From the NCBI RefSeq assembly GCF_030381805.1, contig NZ_JAUDRH010000007.1, forward strand, positions 248,001 to 312,000: a stretch of 64,000 nucleotides of DNA, in the 5' to 3' direction. Below the pieces are notes generated by a model, which saw only the letters and a list, made by a program, of their open reading frames with translations, ran no database searches and was not told where the DNA came from. This stretch comes from Chlorogloeopsis sp. ULAP01 (GTDB lineage Bacteria; Cyanobacteriota; Cyanobacteriia; Cyanobacteriales; Nostocaceae). The position numbers and the translations under genes are program-made. Position 1 is the stretch's first letter. The number at the start of each line of letters is the position of its first letter. This document shows, in pieces, positions 26,303 to 34,175 of the stretch.

Positions 26303-26416
26303 ATGAAAGTCAGAGCCTCAGTCAAGAAAATGTGTGAAAAATGTAACGTGATCCGACGCCGGGGTCGCGTCATGGTGATTTGTGTTAATCCGAAGCACAA
26401 ACAACGTCAAGGCTAA
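26303..26416 (+). CDS. rpmJ: 50S ribosomal protein L36
   Basis: 37 residues. Cys11, Cys14, Cys27 and His32 form the zinc-ribbon of the C+ type L36, and the end NPKHKQRQG is invariant. Start ATG at 26303 with TTAGGAAAGT upstream. The gene lies between the IF-1 region and rpsM, its usual place. Confidence 0.97.
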   Translation: MKVRASVKKMCEKCNVIRRRGRVMVICVNPKHKQRQG

Positions 26417-26511
26417 AGCAATACTACAGTTATAGCGCTTGGTATTGAGTGAAGCACAAAATCACTGTTCAAACCAACAAAAAAGCTTGAGAACATAGGG
26501 AGAAAATAGTT

Positions 26512-26892
26512 GTGGCACGTATTGCCGGAGTAGACCTTCCACGCGACAAGCGTGTTGAAATTGGTCTAACTTACATTTACGGAATTGGTTTATCAAGGTC
26601 GAAAGAGATTTTAGCAACTACAGGTGTGAATCCAGACACTCGTGTAAAAGATCTCAGCGATGCCGATGTAGCAGCCCTGCGGGCAGAAATAGAAAGTAAC
26701 TATCAAGTGGAAGGCGACTTAAGACGCTTGGAAGGGATGAACATCAAGCGTCTAGTTGACATTGGCACCTACAGAGGACGTCGCCATCGCTTAGGCCTAC
26801 CAGTAAGAGGACAAAGGACTCGCACCAACGCCAGAACCAGACGCGGTAGAAGGCAGACAGTGGCTGGTAAGAAAAAAGCACCAACGAAATAA
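26512..26892 (+). CDS. rpsM: 30S ribosomal protein S13
   Basis: 126 residues. MARIAGVDLPRDKRVEIGLTY at the start and the C-terminal GLPVRGQRTRTNARTRRG are S13 hallmarks. S13 forms bridges to the large subunit and touches the P-site tRNA. GTG start at 26512 after AGGGAGAAAA. Confidence 0.98.
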   Translation: MARIAGVDLPRDKRVEIGLTYIYGIGLSRSKEILATTGVNPDTRVKDLSDADVAALRAEIESNYQVEGDLRRLEGMNIKRLVDIGTYRGRRHRLGLPVRGQRTRTNARTRRGRRQTVAGKKKAPTK

Positions 26893-26946
26893 TTCTTCTT
26901 TCATGCTTGCTAAAGGCAAGTTTTACCTTCATTTAGTTACACCACT

Positions 26947-27342
26947 ATGGCGCGACAACCGAGTAAAAAAACTGGGAGCAAAAAACAGAAACGCAATGTA
27001 CCTAACGGTATTGCTTACATTCAATCTACTTTCAACAATAGCATCGTCACCATTACCGATCAAAACGGAGATGTGATCTCTTGGGCTAGTGCTGGCTCTA
27101 GCGGCTTCAAGGGTGCAAAAAAAGGAACTCCTTTTGCAGCCCAAACTGCTGCTGAAAGTGCAGCACGTCGAGCAATCGATCAGGGAATGCGCCAAATAGA
27201 GGTAATGGTAAGCGGTCCAGGAGCAGGTCGAGAAACCGCAATCCGGGCGCTACAAGGAGCAGGACTAGAGATAACATTAATTCGGGATATTACCCCAATT
27301 CCCCACAATGGCTGTCGCCCGCCCAAACGCCGTCGAGTATAG
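26947..27342 (+). CDS. rpsK: 30S ribosomal protein S11
   Basis: 131 residues, ending IPHNGCRPPKRRRV as expected; the AYIQSTFNNSIVTITDQNGD and SAGSSGFKGAKKGTPFAAQ blocks are conserved. S11 lies in the 30S platform near the mRNA exit. Start ATG at 26947. Confidence 0.98.
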   Translation: MARQPSKKTGSKKQKRNVPNGIAYIQSTFNNSIVTITDQNGDVISWASAGSSGFKGAKKGTPFAAQTAAESAARRAIDQGMRQIEVMVSGPGAGRETAIRALQGAGLEITLIRDITPIPHNGCRPPKRRRV

Positions 27343-27710
27343 ACATAAGACTGTTGGGCAATAGAGGCAATCAGTGAACAGTTAACAGTAAACAATGTAG
27401 ATGTGCAGCGAGCGGCTTGCCGCAGGCTACAGCAAATGATTACTGAAAATTTATTGATGACTGTTAAACTTGCCTGTTTCCCTCACACGTATAGTGGCCG
27501 TCCGAAGTGCGCCAGTTGCCATTGCACGAAGGGCTGCTAAACTTCGGAAAACCTAAAACATAATAGTAGCGCCCATTAAGTTCTTCAGGACTTCAAACTC
27601 TACCGTCATTGGAAAATTGCAGTTTGATAGACCTCAAGCACAGGGCAAAAATTATCTGTAGGCAATAATATTGCCTACCAGCAAGACCTTACAACAAGGG
27701 AGGCTACTCC
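27343..27710. other. Gap rpsK-rpoA, repeat-containing leader
   Basis: 368 bp, by far the longest gap inside the cluster. It contains a GCGAGCGGCTTGCCGCAGGC repeat fragment (about 27409-27428, common in cyanobacteria), CCGAAG (27504) against CTTCGG (27541) around a 30-nt loop, and the perfect stem-loop at 27658-27678. No coding frame is convincing. The length suggests a separate promoter or control point for rpoA. Confidence 0.5.
27658..27678 (+). promoter_or_regulatory. Perfect stem-loop 33 nt before rpoA
   Basis: GTAGGCAAT (27658-27666), AAT, ATTGCCTAC (27670-27678). It is 9 bp with a 3-nt loop and no T-run, placed just ahead of the AAGGGAGG ribosome site of rpoA, so it may influence translation or mRNA processing. 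Confidence 0.5.
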
Positions 27711-28661
27711 GTGGCGCAATTTCAAATTGAATGTGTAGAGTCTAATACAGAAGAAAGTCGGAGCCACTACAGCAAATTTATTTTGGAACCTCTGGAGCGG
27801 GGACAAGGAACTACCGTCGGCAATGCCCTCAGACGGATTTTATTGTCAAACTTAGAGGGGACAGCAGTAACAGCAGTACGAATCGCGGGTGTTACACATG
27901 AGTTTGCTACTGTTCCGGGCGTGAGGGAAGATGTTTTGGAAATTATGATGAGGATGAAGGAAGTTATCCTCAAAAGCTATTCCGCTCAACCACAAATAGG
28001 TCGCTTACTTGTGACTGGGCCAGCCACCGTCACTTCGGCACATTTTGATTTGCCAAGTGAAGTAGAAGTAATGGATCCGACCCAGTATATAGCTACCCTG
28101 GCTGATGGTGGAAAGCTGGAAATGGAATTTCGGATTGAGAAAGGTAAGGGTTATCGCACTATAGAGCGAGGTCGTGAAGAAGCCACATCTTTGGACTTTC
28201 TCCAAATTGACTCGGTGTTTATGCCAGTCAGAAAAGTTAACTACAGTGTTGAAGAAACTCGTAGTGATAGTGGGTTGCCCAAAGATAGGCTGTTGTTAGA
28301 AATATGGACAAATGGCAGTATTACCCCTCAAGAAGCTCTTTCCTCGGCAGCTGGAATCTTAGTAGACTTATTTAACCCCTTAAAAGACATCGATATCAGA
28401 CAGACAGATACAGATTCTGATATCCCAGACGACCCCACTGCTCAAATTCCAATCGAAGAGTTACAGCTTTCAGTACGTGCTTATAACTGTCTGAAGCGAG
28501 CACAAGTTAATTCTGTAGCGGACTTGTTGGATTATACCCAAGAAGACCTTTTAGAAATTAAAAACTTTGGTCAGAAGTCGGCTGAAGAAGTAGTTGAAGC
28601 CTTGCAGCGACGCTTAGGTATTACTTTGCCAACCGAAAGGTCTTCTAAGCATGGAGGTTAA
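27711..28661 (+). CDS. rpoA: RNA polymerase subunit alpha
   Basis: 316 residues. The N-terminal domain includes GTTVGNALRRILLSNLEG for dimerisation and beta/beta' binding; the C-terminal domain (about 240-305) has LELSVRAYNCLKRAQV-type helix-hairpin-helix sequence that binds UP elements and activators. GTG start at 27711 with AAGGGAGG upstream. Confidence 0.98.
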   Translation: MAQFQIECVESNTEESRSHYSKFILEPLERGQGTTVGNALRRILLSNLEGTAVTAVRIAGVTHEFATVPGVREDVLEIMMRMKEVILKSYSAQPQIGRLLVTGPATVTSAHFDLPSEVEVMDPTQYIATLADGGKLEMEFRIEKGKGYRTIERGREEATSLDFLQIDSVFMPVRKVNYSVEETRSDSGLPKDRLLLEIWTNGSITPQEALSSAAGILVDLFNPLKDIDIRQTDTDSDIPDDPTAQIPIEELQLSVRAYNCLKRAQVNSVADLLDYTQEDLLEIKNFGQKSAEEVVEALQRRLGITLPTERSSKHGG

Positions 28662-28740
28662 TAGCTAATGGTTAATAGTAACTAACAATTAACAATTAGC
28701 AGCCATCTTAAGTAAGTATTATCGTTAATGGTTCATAGTT
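28662..28740. repeat. Self-complementary spacer rpoA-rplQ
   Basis: AATAGCTAATGGTTAATAG faces ACTAACAATTAACAATTAGC, the same motif class as the other AT-rich spacers of the cluster. Confidence 0.55.
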
Positions 28741-29091
28741 ATGCGTCATCGTTGTCGAGTCAAAAAACTCAGTAAACCTGCCGACCAGCGTCGTGCCTTA
28801 TTGCGATCGCTGACTACACAGTTGATTCGTCATGGTCGGATCACCACGACTCTAACCAGAGCCAAGGTGGTACGGGCAGAAGTAGACAAAATGATTACCT
28901 TGGCAAAAGACGGCTCCTTAGCAGCACGTCGTCAGGCGATCGGTTATTTGTATGATAAACAACTAGTTCATGCTCTGTTTGATCAAGCTGCTAGTCGTTA
29001 TGGTAACCGTCAAGGTGGTTATACTCGGATTTTGCATACCGTGCGTCGTCGCGGAGATAACGCCGAAATGGCAATAATTGAACTGGTTTAA
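28741..29091 (+). CDS. rplQ: 50S ribosomal protein L17
   Basis: 116 residues. MRHRCRVKKLSKPADQRRALL and LTTQLIRHGRITTTLTRAKVV identify L17, located at the tunnel exit. Normal length for cyanobacteria. Confidence 0.98.
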   Translation: MRHRCRVKKLSKPADQRRALLRSLTTQLIRHGRITTTLTRAKVVRAEVDKMITLAKDGSLAARRQAIGYLYDKQLVHALFDQAASRYGNRQGGYTRILHTVRRRGDNAEMAIIELV

Positions 29092-29124
29092 GAAGGCAGA
29101 AGGCAGAAGGCAGAAGGCAGAAGG
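29092..29124. repeat. Tandem heptamer repeat (GAAGGCA)x4.7
   Basis: Four perfect GAAGGCA copies plus GAAGG directly after the rplQ stop. Short tandemly repeated heptamers of this kind (STRR) are typical of heterocyst-forming cyanobacteria. A CTTTACTT repeat follows at about 29136-29156. Confidence 0.85.
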
Positions 29125-29181
29125 ATCATCTTTCATACTTCTTTACTTCTTTACTTCAAACTTTAACCTTTAGCCGATTGT

Positions 29182-30012
29182 ATGTTAGAGAGCTACCAGC
29201 CTACACCAACCCAGCGAGTCGCCCTGGTAATCCAATACCTGGGCACTCATTTTCATGGCTGGCAACGACAACTACAACACCGCACGGTGCAAGAAGAAAT
29301 AGAAACAGCACTGGCGAACATCCTTGGCTATCCAGTGACCTTACATGGTGCGGGACGTACTGATGCTGGAGTTCACGCCGCCGCTCAAGTGGCTCATTTT
29401 GACACCAACAGTGTAATACCAGCTCATAAATGGGCAACAATTTTAAACAGCTACTTGCCTAAAGATATATTGATTCGGGCATCAGCAGCTGTGAGTCAAA
29501 GTTGGCACGCTCGTTTTAGTGCAGCATATCGCCGATATCGCTATACCATATACACTGACCAACGACCGAACTTGTTCACTAAAGCCTTTTGTTGGCATTA
29601 CTATCATGCACCTTTAGATGAATTATTGATGCAAGCAGCATTGAAACCCCTGGTTGGACGCCATCACCTGGGAGCATTTCATCGAGCTAACTCAAGTCGC
29701 AAGCATTCTTGGGTAGAGGTGCAAGCAGTAGAGTGTTATCGTAGCGATCCATTTATTCATATTGAAATTCAGGCAGATGGATTTTTGTATGGTATGGTGC
29801 GGCTGTTGGTGGGAATGCTAGTACAGGTAGGTTCTGGGCAGCGATCGCTAGCTAACTTTACCGACCTCTGGAAATATGAACGTCGAGAAGAGGTGAAATA
29901 TGCTGCGCCTTCTCACGGTCTATGCCTTTTGCGAGTAGGCTATCCAGATTTTCCCTTTCCAAAAGAGGTCTGGTTTGATACACAGCCTCTCTATGTCATT
30001 AGTCATCATTAG
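29182..30012 (+). CDS. truA: tRNA pseudouridine(38-40) synthase
   Basis: 276 residues. The catalytic motif GAGRTDAGVHA places the nucleophilic aspartate at residue 61; RYRYTIY and the C-terminal FLYGMVRLLVGMLVQVG are also conserved. TruA modifies the anticodon stem-loop of many tRNAs. ATG at 29182. In the same cluster position as in many other cyanobacteria (known context). Confidence 0.96.
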   Translation: MLESYQPTPTQRVALVIQYLGTHFHGWQRQLQHRTVQEEIETALANILGYPVTLHGAGRTDAGVHAAAQVAHFDTNSVIPAHKWATILNSYLPKDILIRASAAVSQSWHARFSAAYRRYRYTIYTDQRPNLFTKAFCWHYYHAPLDELLMQAALKPLVGRHHLGAFHRANSSRKHSWVEVQAVECYRSDPFIHIEIQADGFLYGMVRLLVGMLVQVGSGQRSLANFTDLWKYERREEVKYAAPSHGLCLLRVGYPDFPFPKEVWFDTQPLYVISHH

Positions 30013-30084
30013 TCATGACAAAAGACAAATGACTACTAGACAAATGACAATAATAAAAGACAGATGACAAAGGACAAATGACAA
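30013..30084. repeat. TCATTAGTC / GACAAATGAC spacer truA-rplM
   Basis: GTCATTAGTCATCATTAGTC (from about 29996, inside the truA end) faces ATGACAAAAGACAAATGAC and later GACAAAGGACAAATGAC copies, so a stem can form across the truA stop codon up to the rplM start. Confidence 0.55.
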
Positions 30085-30546
30085 ATGACACTGAACAAAA
30101 CATACCTTCCTCCTGGTAATTCCCTCAAACATGATTGGTACGTTATAGATGCCACCGATCAGCGTCTTGGCCGTTTGGCTAGCGAAATTGCGATGGTGCT
30201 GCGGGGGAAAAATAAACCTGAATATACGCCCCATATGGATACAGGCGACTTTGTAATTGTCATCAATGCAGAAAAAGTAGCTGTAACAGGCAAAAAACGT
30301 AGCCAAAAGCTGTATCGTCGTCATTCCGGTCGTCCCGGTGGCATGAAAACAGAAACTTTTGCCAAGCTACAAGCTCGCTTACCAGAACGGATTATTGAGC
30401 ATGCTGTAAAAGGTATGCTGCCCAAAAATAGTCTAGGACGCCAGTTATTTACCAAGCTTAAAGTCTATGCTGGCCCAACTCACCCTCATCAAGCTCAAAA
30501 ACCTCAAGAACTAAAAATTAGTACTATTCCAGGAGAACAAGATTAA
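30085..30546 (+). CDS. rplM: 50S ribosomal protein L13
   Basis: 153 residues. HDWYVIDATDQRLGRLASEIA and GDFVIVINAEKVAVTGKK mark L13, an early 50S assembly protein. The first ATG (MTLNKTYLPP) is used; the stop shares one base with the rpsI start (TAATG). Confidence 0.98.
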   Translation: MTLNKTYLPPGNSLKHDWYVIDATDQRLGRLASEIAMVLRGKNKPEYTPHMDTGDFVIVINAEKVAVTGKKRSQKLYRRHSGRPGGMKTETFAKLQARLPERIIEHAVKGMLPKNSLGRQLFTKLKVYAGPTHPHQAQKPQELKISTIPGEQD

Positions 30547-30962
30547 TGCAAGCAATAGATAATACTGGCGGTCGTGCCATGTACTGGGGTACTGGTCGTC
30601 GTAAGTCCGCCATAGCACGTGTACGCCTAATTCCAGGTAGCGGTCAGCTAAACGTCAATGGTAAACCTGGTGATTTGTATTTCCAGTTCAATCCCAATTA
30701 CCTGGGAATTATTAAAGCTCCTCTAGAAACTCTGGGGCTGGAAAATGAATATGATATTTTGGTCAAAGCCGAAGGTGGCGGCTTAACCGGACAATCAGAT
30801 GCAATTCGTCTGGGAGTAGCTCGCGCTCTTTGTCAACTCGATCCAGAAAACCGCTCGCCTTTGAAAACCGAAGGCTATCTTACCCGCGATCCACGGGCAA
30901 AAGAACGGAAAAAGTACGGTTTGCACAAAGCCCGCAAAGCACCTCAGTACTCCAAGCGTTAA
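30546..30962 (+). CDS. rpsI: 30S ribosomal protein S9
   Basis: 138 residues, with YWGTGRRKSAIARVRL at 18-33 and the invariant end KYGLHKARKAPQYSKR, whose C-terminal arginine reaches the P-site tRNA. Coupled to rplM by a one-base overlap. Confidence 0.98.
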   Translation: MQAIDNTGGRAMYWGTGRRKSAIARVRLIPGSGQLNVNGKPGDLYFQFNPNYLGIIKAPLETLGLENEYDILVKAEGGGLTGQSDAIRLGVARALCQLDPENRSPLKTEGYLTRDPRAKERKKYGLHKARKAPQYSKR

Positions 30963-31064
30963 GCAATTTTGGATTGTGTTTAGCTAGTGGCTAACTATTT
31001 GTTGCCATTAATTAGGCTCAAGGCTAAAAGTTATAATCGTAATAAAATCACAAACAAAAAAACA

Positions 31065-31304
31065 ATGGCTAAACCTGGAATTCATCCTGAATGGTATCCA
31101 GAGGCTAAAGTTTACTGCAACGGTCAAGTTGTAATGACCGTAGGCTCAACAAAGCCAGAACTGCACGTAGATGTTTGGTCTGGAAACCACCCATTTTACA
31201 CTGGTACTCAGAAGATAATTGACACCGAAGGTCGCGTTGAACGCTTCCGTCGTAAATACGGCATGACGAACGATCGAGCTTCTGGCGGCAAAAACAAAAA
31301 GTAG
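31065..31304 (+). CDS. rpmE: 50S ribosomal protein L31 (zinc-free type)
   Basis: 79 residues from the ATG at 31065. The frame extends upstream to 30987, but the extra residues are not L31-like. KPGIHPEWYPEAKVYCNG and GNHPFYTGTQKIIDTEGRVERF are family signatures. Only one of the four zinc-ligand cysteines remains (Cys18), the second CxxC being replaced by WSGN, so this is the C- form. L31 forms an intersubunit bridge. Confidence 0.96.
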   Translation: MAKPGIHPEWYPEAKVYCNGQVVMTVGSTKPELHVDVWSGNHPFYTGTQKIIDTEGRVERFRRKYGMTNDRASGGKNKK

Positions 31305-31328
31305 CGGGTTGGCAGCCTCATTTTACGA

Positions 31329-31350
31329 CGACCCTGCATCTGCTGGGTCG
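31329..31350 (+). other. Stem-loop between rpmE and prfA
   Basis: CGACCC (31329-31334) pairs with GGGTCG (31345-31350) around a 10-nt loop that can partly close further (GCA/TGC). It is GC-rich but followed by CTTGTCATT rather than a U-tract, so termination would be weak. It may partly insulate prfA from the ribosomal genes. Confidence 0.45.
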
Positions 31351-31406
31351 CTTGTCATTAAGGCTTGAGCCAACTTGTTATTTTTTAAGGAGCGATCGCA
31401 CTCGTT

Positions 31407-32507
31407 ATGGCTGAACAGTATTTACTGGAGAAACTTAAATCTGTTGAACAAACTTTTAACGAATTGACTCGTCGTCTTGCCGATCCCGATACTGCCAAAA
31501 ATCCAGATGAGTATCAGAAAGTGGCAAAGTCACGTTCTTCTTTGGAAGAAGTAGTCAACACCTATGAAATTTGGAAAACAGCTCAAGAAGAATTAGTAGG
31601 GGCGCGTCAAGTCCTCAAAGAATCTCAAGGCGATCCAGAACTGCAAGAAATGGCAGCGATGGAAGTTCAGGAATTAGAAGAAAAAATCGAAAATCTGGAA
31701 ACTCGCCTGAAAATCTTATTATTACCGCGCGATCCAAATGATGATAAAAACATCATGTTGGAAATTCGTGCAGGTACTGGGGGTGATGAAGCTAGTATCT
31801 GGGCTGGCGATTTAGTCCGAATGTATTCCCGCTATGCCGATACTCAAGGTTGGCGAGTTAAGCTGGTGAGTGAATCTCTCGCCGAAATGGGTGGCTTCAA
31901 AGAAGCAATTTTGGAAATTCAGGGAGACAACGTTTACAGCAAGCTCAAATTTGAAGCGGGAGTCCATCGCGTACAGCGCGTACCAGTTACAGAAGCTGGA
32001 GGAAGGGTTCACACTTCTACTGCTACAGTGGCGATTATGCCAGAAGTAGATGACGTGGAAATTCATATTGACCCTAAAGATATTGAAATGACTACAGCTC
32101 GTTCTGGTGGTGCTGGTGGACAAAACGTCAACAAGGTGGAAACAGCAGTTGACTTGATGCACAAACCCACTGGAATTCGGATTTTCTGTACCGAAGAACG
32201 CAGCCAGTTGCAAAACAAAGAACGGGCGATGCAGATCTTGCGGGCAAAGTTGTATGAAATGAAGTTACGCGAACAACAAGAAGCAGTAACTTCCATGCGG
32301 CGATCGCAGGTTGGTACAGGAGCGCGTTCTGAAAAAATTCGCACCTACAACTATAAAGACAACCGGGTTACCGACCACCGCCTTGGTCAAAACTATTCGC
32401 TCAATACCATTCTAGAAGGGGATTTAGAGTCAGTTATTCAAGCTTGTATCTCTCAAGATCAGCAGGAACGTTTAGCAGAACTTGCTGCTTCTGGTGTATC
32501 TCAATAA
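31407..32507 (+). CDS. prfA: Peptide chain release factor 1
   Basis: 366 residues. The tripeptide PVT (193-195, in RVPVTEAGG) marks RF1 rather than RF2, so it reads UAA and UAG; GGQ (237-239) is the catalytic motif for peptidyl-tRNA hydrolysis. The length and full coiled N-terminal domain are normal. ATG at 31407 after AAGGAGCG. It is the last gene of the cluster and is followed by a terminator-like structure. Confidence 0.97.
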   Translation: MAEQYLLEKLKSVEQTFNELTRRLADPDTAKNPDEYQKVAKSRSSLEEVVNTYEIWKTAQEELVGARQVLKESQGDPELQEMAAMEVQELEEKIENLETRLKILLLPRDPNDDKNIMLEIRAGTGGDEASIWAGDLVRMYSRYADTQGWRVKLVSESLAEMGGFKEAILEIQGDNVYSKLKFEAGVHRVQRVPVTEAGGRVHTSTATVAIMPEVDDVEIHIDPKDIEMTTARSGGAGGQNVNKVETAVDLMHKPTGIRIFCTEERSQLQNKERAMQILRAKLYEMKLREQQEAVTSMRRSQVGTGARSEKIRTYNYKDNRVTDHRLGQNYSLNTILEGDLESVIQACISQDQQERLAELAASGVSQ

Positions 32508-32546
32508 TAGACTCTTTTATTTCTTTGATTTTATTAGGTTGTAGAC

Positions 32547-32590
32547 AACCGCTTGTTGTGCTTTTGCTTAAAGCATATTCAGGCGGTTTT
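32547..32590 (+). terminator. Terminator of the ribosomal/prfA cluster
   Basis: AACCGCTT (32547-32554) pairs with AGGCGGTT (32581-32588), then TTTAAT. Inside it a second hairpin, GCTTT (32560-32564) and AAAGC (32570-32574), makes a nested structure. It lies 40 bp after prfA. Confidence 0.65.
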
Positions 32591-32613
32591 TAATTTGTCC
32601 TGAAAATGATGAG

Positions 32614-32661
32614 AGAGCCAGAGGCTCTATTTCTCGTTACCAGGTTGAACCTGGTAACGAG
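32614..32661. repeat. Double palindrome between prfA and ugd
   Basis: AGAGCC-AGA-GGCTCT (32614-32628... with the core GAGCC 32615-32619 and GGCTC 32623-32627) is followed by a 14-bp perfect inverted repeat, CTCGTTACCAGGTT (32633-32646), G, AACCTGGTAACGAG (32648-32661). It sits just beyond the ugd stop on the opposite strand and could serve both convergent genes as a terminator; the sequence resembles an interspersed cyanobacterial repeat. Confidence 0.7.
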
Positions 32662-32681
32662 GGTTTGTGGAGTTTGAATTT

Positions 32682-34073
32682 TTATCTACCCACGCCTATG
32701 TATTGGAAGCCAGCTCTCACCATTTTTTCAGGATCGAGGAAGTTACGACCATCAATCATGACAGGGTGACTCATCAATTTTGCCATCTGGGCATAGTCAA
32801 GATTGTTGAACTGCTGCCACTCGGTAACTAATACCAAAGCATCACAACCATCAGCAAGTCTTTCGGGATCGGTTTCTACTAATACACCTGTCAAACCATC
32901 ACGCAAACCAGATTGGGACACAATCGGATCGTATGCCTTAACTTTGGCTCCTAGTCTGTTAAGTTGCTCAATGAGATTGAGTGCTGGAGCATCACGCATA
33001 TCATCGGTGTCAGGCTTGAAGGTTAAACCAAGTAATCCAACTGTCTTTCCTTTGAGGATTTTCAATGCTTGTTGGAGCTTTTCCACAGCAATCAAGCGTT
33101 GGCGTTGGTTAACACAGACAGCAGATTTCAGTAGCTGTGCTTCATAACCGTAGTCATCGGCAGTGTGAATCAGTGCAGCCACATCTTTGGGGAAGCAGGA
33201 ACCACCCCAGCCGATCCCAGCGTTTAAGAATTTGTTGCCAATTCGAGAGTCTAAACCGATACCTTTAGCTACCTGAGTAACATCCGCACCAACGCGATCG
33301 CAAATGTTGGCAACTTCATTAATAAAGCTAATCTTGGTTGCTAAAAAGGCGTTAGCAGCATATTTAATCATTTCTGCCGAACTCAGATCTGTTACCAACA
33401 CGGGTACTGGTGGTAGAGACTGGTCTTGGGCATATTTACGCTCGACAATTGGAGCATATAGTTCTTGCATCATGGCAACAGCTCGAGAACTATTACCACC
33501 TAAAACAATGCGATCGGGATTGAAAGTATCGTAAACTGCCGAACCTTCACGTAAAAACTCTGGGTTGCTGACTACATCAAACTGAGCTGTAATTTCAGGC
33601 AGTTTTTCTTCAGTACGCCCACCGCCAACGGCTACTAAAGTTTTTTGCCGTTCGGCGATGCCATCTAGAACAATCATCCGCACCCAGTCACCTGAACCAA
33701 TTGGTACCGTCGATTTATTGACGATCACTTTATAGCCACCGTTCAAATTGGCACCAATTCCACGGGCAACCGCTTCGACATAACGGGTATCACTTTCACC
33801 TGTGGGTAGTGGTGGTGTTCCTACAGCAATAAAGAGAATATCACCATGACTAACTCCTGCACCGAGATCGGTCGTAAATTCGATTTTCCCACCTTGAATA
33901 GCAGCTTGCATAATTTCCGAGAGTCCCGGTTCAAAAATCGGTGACTGCCCAGCCTTCATCAACTTTACTTTTTCTTCGTTGTTATCTACACAAATAACAT
34001 CATGTCCGATGTGAGCCAAGCACGCACCCGTCACCAAGCCCACGTAACCAGTACCAATAACGCAAACACGCAT
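32682..34073 (-). CDS. ugd: UDP-glucose 6-dehydrogenase
   Basis: 463 residues from the ATG at 34073; an in-frame TTG three codons upstream is less likely. The N-terminal Rossmann motif GTGYVGL (7-13), NKSTVPIG, and the catalytic cysteine Cys293 in GWGGSCFPKD are intact. It oxidises UDP-glucose to UDP-glucuronate with 2 NAD+. The next gene downstream of its promoter, transcribed the same way (34176-35129), is a UDP-glucuronate decarboxylase-like enzyme, so the pair would make UDP-xylose for polysaccharide or glycoprotein synthesis. Confidence 0.95.
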   Translation of the reverse strand: MRVCVIGTGYVGLVTGACLAHIGHDVICVDNNEEKVKLMKAGQSPIFEPGLSEIMQAAIQGGKIEFTTDLGAGVSHGDILFIAVGTPPLPTGESDTRYVEAVARGIGANLNGGYKVIVNKSTVPIGSGDWVRMIVLDGIAERQKTLVAVGGGRTEEKLPEITAQFDVVSNPEFLREGSAVYDTFNPDRIVLGGNSSRAVAMMQELYAPIVERKYAQDQSLPPVPVLVTDLSSAEMIKYAANAFLATKISFINEVANICDRVGADVTQVAKGIGLDSRIGNKFLNAGIGWGGSCFPKDVAALIHTADDYGYEAQLLKSAVCVNQRQRLIAVEKLQQALKILKGKTVGLLGLTFKPDTDDMRDAPALNLIEQLNRLGAKVKAYDPIVSQSGLRDGLTGVLVETDPERLADGCDALVLVTEWQQFNNLDYAQMAKLMSHPVMIDGRNFLDPEKMVRAGFQYIGVGR

Positions 34074-34175
34074 TTTTCTCAATTCCTTGCTTTGTTGGGG
34101 TTAAGTTTTAAAAAGAAGTTTCCAGCAGTCTACAGCTAAAAGTTATGAGTTAGTTTAACTGTTGCATGAGTATTT

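Noticed and set aside
30987..31064. Upstream extension of the L31 frame
   Set aside because: The extra 26 residues are not L31-like; the conserved protein begins at the ATG at 31065.
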